Shown here: positions 1-4,792 of the stretch, piece after piece | How positions within the stretch are numbered: position 1 is the first letter of the stretch | How the letters are laid out: the number at the start of each line of letters is the position of its first letter | From: CAYVDH01 sp964450355 | GTDB lineage: Bacteria; Bacteroidota; Bacteroidia; NS11-12g; UBA955 | Length of the DNA: 12,762 nt | Assembly: GCA_964450355.1 (NCBI GenBank) | Contig: CAYVDH010000098.1 | Coordinates: 1-12,762 of the forward strand | Reading direction: 5' to 3' | Program-made: the position numbers and the translations under genes | Notes under the pieces: generated by a model | The model's database searches: none | What the model was told of the DNA's origin: nothing | The model's input: only the letters and a program-made list of their open reading frames with translations

Positions 1-54
1 TACAAACAGTTCTTTACATTTTTGTATATGTTCACAATATTGTGATAATGTCAA
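1..54 (-). CDS. DUF1599-like protein, 5' end only (partial)
   Basis: The leftward strand is open from position 54 to the window edge and gives 18 residues starting MTLSQYCEHIQKCKELFV. The pattern Q-aromatic-x3-I-x2-C-K-E-L-F resembles the N-terminus I recall for the DUF1599 (nucleotide modification associated domain 1) family of Bacteroidota. From memory, this family is often encoded next to folP. An in-frame stop (TAA, 63-61) sits just upstream, so the gene must start between 60 and 52. TTG at 54-52 is the best start in that interval, since ATT at 60 is rarer as a start. The gene is divergent from folP, with 39 bp between the two starts. Function is not established. With only 18 residues the family call rests on a short motif and should be treated as tentative. 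Confidence 0.5.
   Translation of the reverse strand, partial: MTLSQYCEHIQKCKELFV
32..45. repeat. 14-bp perfect palindrome
   Basis: TCACAATATTGTGA is a perfect inverted repeat centred 55 bp before the folP start. It lies inside the first codons of the putative leftward DUF1599-like gene. It could be an operator for either divergent gene, or a coincidence of coding sequence. The half-sites TCACA/TGTGA resemble Crp/Fnr-type half-sites but in the opposite order, so I assign no regulator. Confidence 0.35.
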
Positions 55-58
55 ATCA

Positions 59-76
59 ATTTAATTCATTTAATTC
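59..76 (+). repeat. Tandem 9-bp duplication before folP promoter
   Basis: Two exact head-to-tail copies of ATTTAATTC occupy 59-67 and 68-76, directly upstream of the presumed folP -7 element. They fall in the gap between the divergent starts. The sequence is simple and AT-rich, so it may be chance or a small slippage duplication. Confidence 0.4.
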
Positions 77-78
77 CT

Positions 79-86
79 TAGTTTTG
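79..86 (+). promoter_or_regulatory. Candidate folP -7 promoter element
   Basis: TAGTTTTG matches the Bacteroidota -7 consensus TAnnTTTG at every fixed position. It ends 7 nt before the folP ATG, which would leave a leader of only a few nucleotides. No good TTG/TTTG -33 element is visible 17-23 bp upstream, so the call rests on the octamer and its position. Confidence 0.35.
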
Positions 87-93
87 AAAAAAT

Positions 94-966
94 ATGTTTA
101 TAGACAATCAATTCAAAACTTATTATCTAAAAACTCCAAGTGGAATTTTAAATTTAAACTCACCAAAAATAATGGGGATATTAAACACCAACAATGATTC
201 ATTCTACGATGGTGGAAAATTCAATAATTTAGATAAAGCATTGATACAAGTTGACAAAATGATTAGTGAAGGGGTAGATATAATAGATGTAGGAGCCCAA
301 TCGACTAAGCCATTTTCTGAAGAAATAAGCTCAAACGAAGAAATACAATTAACTTGCAATTTGATTTATGAAATAAAGAAGAGGTTTAGCTCAATCTTCA
401 TCAGTATAGATACCTACAAAAATACTGTTGCAGATGCTGCAATTCAACATGGAGCAGACATCATTAACGACATTTCATTTGGTACTTTCGATGAACAAAT
501 ATTAAATGTAGCAAAAAAACACCAGGTTCCTTTCATTGGAATGCATTGCCCAGAAAAACCTAAAACAATGCAGATTCAACCCTCTTATAATGATGTCGTC
601 AGTGAAGTATATCATTTTTTAGGAAAGCAACTAAATCATTGTTATCAATTAGGAATAAACGATGTCCTTATCGACCCAGGGTTTGGGTTTGGTAAAACTG
701 TATCCCATAATTACGAATTATTAAACAATTTAAATGTATTCAACGAATTAAATGCCCCAATTTTAGTAGGATTATCAAGAAAAAGCATGCTTAGTAAGGT
801 CTTGAATATTCATACAAATGAAAGTTTAAATGCTACTTCAGTTGCTAATACAATAGCGCTGTTACAACATGTTCACATTTTAAGAGTTCATGATGTAAAG
901 GAAGCTAAAGAATGCATTGATATTTGCAAGCAATTACTGATTAATAAAAACCAATTCACTAATTAA
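94..966 (+). CDS. folP: Dihydropteroate synthase
   Basis: DHPS condenses 7,8-dihydropterin pyrophosphate with p-aminobenzoate in folate synthesis, in the cytoplasm. The 290-aa length and TIM-barrel motif order fit the family. Loop 1 is I26-MGILN with the metal-site Asn31, then D35-S-F-Y-D-G-G41. Loop 2 is D65-VGAQSTKP73. Pterin-site residues are D106 (SIDT), N125-D126 (IIND) and D194 in DPGFGFGK (194-201). S228-RKS231 and R264-V-H266 match the C-terminal pyrophosphate-binding loops. Loop 1 is unusual: family-typical N-V-T-P-D-S-F reads N-T-N-N-D-S-F, and loop 2 has STKP where STRP is common. The MH-x-GTP segment is also divergent (MHCPEKP, 150-156). These are the loops that contact p-aminobenzoate and sulfonamides. 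The ATG at 94 follows a -7-like octamer. The 3' end overlaps the convergent J-domain gene by 33 bp. Identity is secure; full activity is inferred. Confidence 0.96.
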   Translation: MFIDNQFKTYYLKTPSGILNLNSPKIMGILNTNNDSFYDGGKFNNLDKALIQVDKMISEGVDIIDVGAQSTKPFSEEISSNEEIQLTCNLIYEIKKRFSSIFISIDTYKNTVADAAIQHGADIINDISFGTFDEQILNVAKKHQVPFIGMHCPEKPKTMQIQPSYNDVVSEVYHFLGKQLNHCYQLGINDVLIDPGFGFGKTVSHNYELLNNLNVFNELNAPILVGLSRKSMLSKVLNIHTNESLNATSVANTIALLQHVHILRVHDVKEAKECIDICKQLLINKNQFTN

Positions 967-1788
967 TGGATTGTAGTAAGAATATTTAACTCTTACTTTG
1001 TCTTTGGTATATAGTTTCCCTTCCTCAAAATCTTGTTTTCTTAATATTTCTTTTCCTTCTACTTTGTATTGATACATCACACTGTTGTTATTCACAAAAA
1101 TTTGATTTGGCACTGTTAGGGTTGCAAAATTATTGAGGTGGTAATTGTAAGTGAAGTTCATGGTTGAAAAAAACAATGCAGGTATCCCTAACAGGAGTAA
1201 AACAAAAATAGATACACTAAATCTATCGTTGTAATCTACGTTTAAATTGATAGCTCCCTTGTACAGTCTGATAGCATATACATTAGCTGCTACAAAATAG
1301 ATTCCAAACGAAAACAAGATAAAACCAATGATTCCATAGAAAATACTGTAATTCAAATAATTGATGAACCAATTATTATAAGAAACTAAAAAACCTGAAA
1401 TGAGCACCAATATCCACAAAATGATTCTTTTTTGGTGAGTAACTACATTGTCTTTTCTTAAAAATTCTTCAATGATTTTCACCCTTTTATGTTCGTGGTA
1501 TTTTTTTAATTTTTCAGCTACCGATTGGTCTTTTTTTGCAACATGTTCATTCTTAGATTTAAGAGCATAATAATTTTTTAATGCATTGTCATACAACACT
1601 TTTTGTTCAGGATTGTTTAAAACATTATACCCTTGAGTCAATATTTTAAAGTACTCTTCACTTGTTTTGCTTTGTTGATTTTTGTCAGGATGATAAATCA
1701 ATGCCAATTCATGATATTTTTTTTTGACTACAGAATAATCGCTGTATGGCTCTATTTGTAATAATTTATAATAATCGTGCTCTATCAT
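934..1788 (-). CDS. Membrane-anchored J-domain (DnaJ-like) protein
   Basis: The 284-aa protein starts with a J domain (about residues 4-70): DYYKLLQI, the HPD tripeptide at 33-35 that stimulates Hsp70 ATPase, and a helix-IV region ending near YDNAL. The Gly/Phe and zinc-finger regions of true DnaJ are absent. A charged, Lys-rich linker (about 77-121) leads to three hydrophobic stretches at about 122-138, 148-173 and 192-210, likely membrane helices. A polar C-terminal tail of about 70 residues follows. I infer a co-chaperone that recruits DnaK to the inner membrane; its client is unknown. Lys22-24 are encoded by nine consecutive A residues. The ATG at 1788 lies 5 nt after a TAnnTTTG-type element. 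The gene is convergent with folP, overlapping it by 33 bp, and divergent from the small membrane protein gene. Confidence 0.85.
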   Translation of the reverse strand: MIEHDYYKLLQIEPYSDYSVVKKKYHELALIYHPDKNQQSKTSEEYFKILTQGYNVLNNPEQKVLYDNALKNYYALKSKNEHVAKKDQSVAEKLKKYHEHKRVKIIEEFLRKDNVVTHQKRIILWILVLISGFLVSYNNWFINYLNYSIFYGIIGFILFSFGIYFVAANVYAIRLYKGAINLNVDYNDRFSVSIFVLLLLGIPALFFSTMNFTYNYHLNNFATLTVPNQIFVNNNSVMYQYKVEGKEILRKQDFEEGKLYTKDKVRVKYSYYNPLISELVFINQ

Positions 1789-1793
1789 TTATT

Positions 1794-1801
1794 CAAAAAT
1801 A
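1794..1801 (-). promoter_or_regulatory. Candidate -7 element for the J-domain gene
   Basis: On the minus strand the sequence reads TATTTTTG, a full match to TAnnTTTG, ending 5 nt before the ATG. Transcription from it would start almost at the start codon. No clear -33 element is found. It faces a similar element for the opposite gene in the same 73-bp gap. Confidence 0.3.
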
Positions 1802-1812
1802 AAAAATTTAAC

Positions 1813-1842
1813 TTGTAGTTTATATATAAACATTTATTTTTG
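1813..1842 (+). promoter_or_regulatory. Candidate promoter for small membrane protein gene
   Basis: TTG at 1813-1815 and TATTTTTG at 1835-1842 are separated by 19 bp. Both elements and the spacing fit the Bacteroidota housekeeping promoter (TTG or TTTG, about 19 bp, TAnnTTTG). This is the best full promoter match in the window. It lies 19 nt before the ATG at 1862, and a 14-bp palindrome fills most of its spacer. Confidence 0.5.
1818..1831. repeat. 14-bp perfect palindrome at centre of divergent gap
   Basis: GTTTATATATAAAC is perfectly self-complementary. Its centre (1824.5) coincides with the midpoint of the gap between the starts at 1788 and 1862. It sits between the -33 and -7 elements of the rightward promoter, where a bound repressor could act on both genes. 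No regulator is recognised, and the AT-alternating core could instead be a flexible DNA stretch. Confidence 0.4.
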
Positions 1843-1861
1843 CCAAGTATTGTATAACATT

Positions 1862-2257
1862 ATGAAATCTAATTTAAATATTCAGTTGCCATTTGTAAAC
1901 ACCAAAATTGTTTTATCATCTACATCCATCCTCTTTTCTCTGTTAATTTTTACCATATTTTTATCAATAAATGCCTCTTTGTTTATAGGCACATTCTTAA
2001 TTTTAAGCTTCATTTTAGGTTCTGTAAGCATTATTTTATCAGGTAAAGATACTGCAATGTTAAGTGAAAATAGAAACATGTATTCTGAAAACAGCATTAA
2101 AAATCACAACTTGGGAAAATTATTGTCCATCATTGCATTCGCTTTATCGGTTGTGGTTTGTGCTATTGCCATTTATTTGTTTTACAAATATGGCACTATA
2201 GACATGGATAACATCAAATTACAACAAGACCCTACTTTAAAAATCAAAAGAGGTTAA
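1862..2257 (+). CDS. Small DUF4190-like / CCC-motif-type membrane protein
   Basis: This 131-aa protein has hydrophobic segments at about 16-34, 38-60 and 86-109 and a short polar tail. The arrangement resembles the small Bacteroidota membrane proteins annotated DUF4190 or 'CCC motif membrane protein'. It has two N-terminal helices, then G61-K62-D63 with an E-N-x3-Y-S segment (69-75), then G85-K86-L-L-S-I-I opening the last helix. The Cys triplet of those relatives is missing from helix 1. Function is unknown. An in-frame TTG at 1850 could add four residues, but the ATG at 1862 is preferred because it lies better downstream of the promoter. The TAA stop (2255-2257) interlocks with the lpxB stop on the other strand, giving a 4-bp convergent overlap. 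Confidence 0.7.
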   Translation: MKSNLNIQLPFVNTKIVLSSTSILFSLLIFTIFLSINASLFIGTFLILSFILGSVSIILSGKDTAMLSENRNMYSENSIKNHNLGKLLSIIAFALSVVVCAIAIYLFYKYGTIDMDNIKLQQDPTLKIKRG

Positions 2258-3357
2258 TTCATTGTTCGTTTGCATATTAATATTGCAGCACGTTCACTTG
2301 CCCCAGATTCACCTACTGTTTTTTTAAGTTCAATATAGCCTAAATCAAGTTTTTTCTTACCTTCTTCGCTTAAAATATTATGTAGCTCTTTGCTTACATT
2401 CTCTTTAGTTAGTTCGTTTTGAATCAATTCTTTAACCAACATTTTATCTAGAATTAAATTTACCAACGAAATGTATTTTACTTTCACTACCATTCGTCCT
2501 ATCCAATAACTAATTTTACTGAATTTATAACACACCACTTGGTGGCAACCAATTAAAGCAGTTTCTAGTGTTGCTGTTCCACTACACACCAATGCTGCTT
2601 TTGCATTTTTTAGTACATCATAGGTTTTGTTTTTAATTAATTTCACTTGGTAACCTTTGGTGTACTGATTGTATTCATCATCACTTATGTGATTAGCCCC
2701 TGCCAATACAAATTGATAATTAGGGAAATTACGGGTTGTTTCCAACATGACAGGCAAAATGTGCTTCAATTCACTTTTTCTACTACCCGGCAACAGTGCA
2801 ATATAATCCTCGTTTAATTGGTTGTTGACAATAAAGTTATCGTCAAACTGATACTGGCTTATAGCATCGCATATTGGATTTCCAATGTAATCAGGAATGA
2901 TGCCGTAAGGTTTATAAAAATTGATTTCAAATGGCAAAATCGAATAGAGATAATCCACATTTTGTTTTATTCCATGAGCTCTTTTGTTATTCCAAGCCCA
3001 TACTTTTGGGCTAATGTAATAATGTACCTTTATGTTTTGTTGCTTAGCCCATTTAGCTATCCTTAAATTAAATCCTGGGTAATCAATTAAAATTAATGCA
3101 TCAGGTTTATACATTTCGATGTCTTTCTTACAAAGATGGATGGCTTTAACTATTTTGCGAATATTTAACAGCACATCGGTAATGCCCATGAATGCTCTTT
3201 CCTTGTAATGACTCACTAATTCTCCACCTTTGCTTTTCATTAAATCACCACCCCAATACCTGAATTCAGCTTGTTTATCTATCAATTGAATTTGATGCAT
3301 CAAATTGCTTCCGTGCAAATCCCCACTTGATTCTCCAGCAATTAAATAATATTTCAT
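2254..3357 (-). CDS. lpxB: Lipid-A-disaccharide synthase
   Basis: LpxB (GT19) joins UDP-2,3-diacylglucosamine to lipid X to form the lipid A disaccharide at the inner-membrane surface. Family motifs occur in order: AGESSGD at 7-13 (the family's AGE-x-SGD), D92-YPGFNLR99, YYISPKVWAW at 113-122, YIGNP at 157-161, LLPGSRKSE at 188-196 and the donor-site SGTATLE at 259-265. The 367-aa length is normal. The start codon overlaps the cinA stop (ATGA), so the two genes are probably co-transcribed and translationally coupled, although their functions are unrelated. The 3' end interlocks with the convergent small membrane protein gene. Together with kdsB it indicates that the organism makes lipid A and Kdo-containing LPS. 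Confidence 0.96.
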   Translation of the reverse strand: MKYYLIAGESSGDLHGSNLMHQIQLIDKQAEFRYWGGDLMKSKGGELVSHYKERAFMGITDVLLNIRKIVKAIHLCKKDIEMYKPDALILIDYPGFNLRIAKWAKQQNIKVHYYISPKVWAWNNKRAHGIKQNVDYLYSILPFEINFYKPYGIIPDYIGNPICDAISQYQFDDNFIVNNQLNEDYIALLPGSRKSELKHILPVMLETTRNFPNYQFVLAGANHISDDEYNQYTKGYQVKLIKNKTYDVLKNAKAALVCSGTATLETALIGCHQVVCYKFSKISYWIGRMVVKVKYISLVNLILDKMLVKELIQNELTKENVSKELHNILSEEGKKKLDLGYIELKKTVGESGASERAAILICKRTMN

Positions 3358-4601
3358 TTCTTTTCTTGTAAAATTAATTCCCTGAGCATGTTCAAAGCGG
3401 AGTTACTTGCTCTTCCAATAACATTCATTCTATCGCCAATAAAATGATTTGTTTTAACTTTAGTTAACTGTTTTGAACTAACTCCTATAACTACTGTTCC
3501 TACAGGCTTTTCTATGCTTCCACCTCCAGGGCCTGCAATACCGCTTATTGCAATCGAGTAATCTGTAACTAACCTTTCTCTTACTCCTTCTGCCATTTGA
3601 GTAACCACTTGTTCACTCACGGCTCCTACAGTTTCAAACAAGGTAGATTCCACACCAAGTTGGTGGTGTTTTACTGAATTGCTATAACTAACTACCGATC
3701 CTACAAATATTTTAGAAGCTCCAGAAAGAGAAGTTAATAAATGAGAAACATACCCACCAGTACAACTTTCGGCAATACTCAATGTTTTATTTTGTTCAAT
3801 TAACAAGTTTAAAACCAATTCAGCCATGGTAATATCTTCGGTAGTAACAACATGATCTTTTATGATTTCAACGATTTGATTTTTTATAGTTTGAATTTCT
3901 TGGTTTAAATTTGAATTTCCATTGTCCACACCAGTTAATCTAAGTCTAACGATGTTCCAGTTTGGCAAATAAGCCAATTTGATGTGTGCAGGAAGAGAAT
4001 TTTCTACAGATTCAATTCTTTTAGCTATAATTGATTCAGGAATATCCATAGTTACTATGGTTTGATGAATCAAAGTAGGTTGTTTAAATTGTTGAATGAT
4101 TTTTGGAAGAGCTACCTGTTCAAAAATATTTTTCATTTCATAAGGTACACCTGGCAAACTAATGACAACTTTACCATCCACATCGAACCACATGCCAGGG
4201 GCAGTTCCCCACAAATTATTTAACGTTTTGCACCCATCTGGCAACTCAGCTTGCAACTTATTTGTTTCTAAAAATTCACGGCCTCGTTTTGCAAAAAAAT
4301 CATGTAATTGTTTCATCACTTGTTCATCGGTACGCCAACCCATATTAAAATACTGTGCTAGTGTTTTTTTTGTGATATCATCTTTAGTTGGGCCTAATCC
4401 TCCAGTAATGATGATGAGTTCAGAACGGTTTAAGCAATCGTCTAATTGTTTCTTTATTTCATCAGCATCATCACTTATGGAGTTAATACGGTGAATTTTG
4501 ATGTTGAATTTGTTTAATGTTTGTCCAAGCCAAGCGCTGTTGGTATCTACTACTTGCCCAATTAACAATTCATCTCCTATGGTGATTATTTCTGCTCTCA
4601 T
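3354..4601 (-). CDS. cinA: CinA: competence/damage-inducible family, NMN amidohydrolase
   Basis: This is a two-domain CinA of 415 aa. The N-terminal MoCF-biosynthesis-like (COG1058) domain, about residues 1-170, begins RAEIITIGDELLIG and carries TGGLGPT at 66-72; in this family it is linked to ADP-ribose pyrophosphatase activity. The C-terminal PncC-type domain deamidates nicotinamide mononucleotide. It has AESCTGG at 277-283, with Ser279 the expected catalytic serine, and later an SGIAGPGGG loop followed by KPVGTV. A TTG at 4613 would add four residues (MHLF), but the family starts at M-x-A-E-I-I, so the ATG at 4601 is chosen. The stop overlaps the lpxB ATG by 4 bp. Upstream are a CATCTTTG octamer and an A9 tract. 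Both activities are inferred from the family. Confidence 0.95.
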   Translation of the reverse strand: MRAEIITIGDELLIGQVVDTNSAWLGQTLNKFNIKIHRINSISDDADEIKKQLDDCLNRSELIIITGGLGPTKDDITKKTLAQYFNMGWRTDEQVMKQLHDFFAKRGREFLETNKLQAELPDGCKTLNNLWGTAPGMWFDVDGKVVISLPGVPYEMKNIFEQVALPKIIQQFKQPTLIHQTIVTMDIPESIIAKRIESVENSLPAHIKLAYLPNWNIVRLRLTGVDNGNSNLNQEIQTIKNQIVEIIKDHVVTTEDITMAELVLNLLIEQNKTLSIAESCTGGYVSHLLTSLSGASKIFVGSVVSYSNSVKHHQLGVESTLFETVGAVSEQVVTQMAEGVRERLVTDYSIAISGIAGPGGGSIEKPVGTVVIGVSSKQLTKVKTNHFIGDRMNVIGRASNSALNMLRELILQEKK

Positions 4602-4610
4602 GAATAAATG

Positions 4611-4618
4611 CAAAGATG
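4611..4618 (-). promoter_or_regulatory. Weak -7-like element for cinA-lpxB
   Basis: On the minus strand CATCTTTG matches five of the six fixed positions of TAnnTTTG and ends 9 nt before the cinA ATG. An upstream TTTG (4636-4633) is only 14 bp away, closer than the usual spacing, and the nine-A tract at 4630-4622 lies between them. The call is weak and rests on position as much as sequence. Confidence 0.25.
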
Positions 4619-4766
4619 ATATTTTTTTTTAACAAAGCAGTGATTTTGAAACAAGTCAACAAAAAGATGAATCAGTAGGCACAAATGTCAATTTTAAAAG
4701 TCAATAGTTTAAGTTATTCCATATTTTTCAACACTTAGTAAAGTATAAAAAAGGATGGTTATTTTT

Positions 4767-4792
4767 ACAAATTAATATTTGTTAATACAAAT
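4767..4792 (+). promoter_or_regulatory. Three-arm inverted repeat across the dnaE start
   Basis: The stretch is built as ACAAAT (4767-4772), TAAT, ATTTGT (4777-4782), TAAT, ACAAAT (4787-4792). The middle arm is the exact reverse complement of both outer arms, and both spacers are the same four bases. The third arm ends in the A and T of the dnaE ATG (4791). A -7-like octamer, AATATTTG (4774-4781), lies inside the structure. It could be a double-dyad operator for dnaE. If transcription starts further upstream, it could form two mutually exclusive RNA hairpins, the second of which covers the start codon. The arms are short and AT-rich, so chance is not excluded. Confidence 0.4.

Noticed and set aside
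32..45. Crp/Fnr operator
   Set aside because: The half-sites are arranged TCACA-N4-TGTGA, opposite to the usual TGTGA-N6-TCACA, so no such regulator is claimed.
1882..2097. 71-codon leftward reading frame opposite the small membrane protein gene
   Set aside because: The rightward frame has a promoter, membrane helices and family-like motifs; the leftward product has none.
2818..3066. 82-codon rightward reading frame inside lpxB
   Set aside because: It lies wholly antisense to conserved LpxB motifs and its product shows no recognisable feature.
4162..4494. 110-codon rightward reading frame inside cinA
   Set aside because: It is antisense to the conserved N-terminal domain of CinA, so it is a composition shadow.
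4602..4613. TTG start adding four residues to CinA
   Set aside because: The family begins at M-x-A-E-I-I, which matches the ATG at 4601.
4779..4790. TTG start adding four residues to DnaE
   Set aside because: DnaE proteins begin just before the HLHxHT motif, which fits the ATG at 4791. The TTG also lies within the -7-like octamer.
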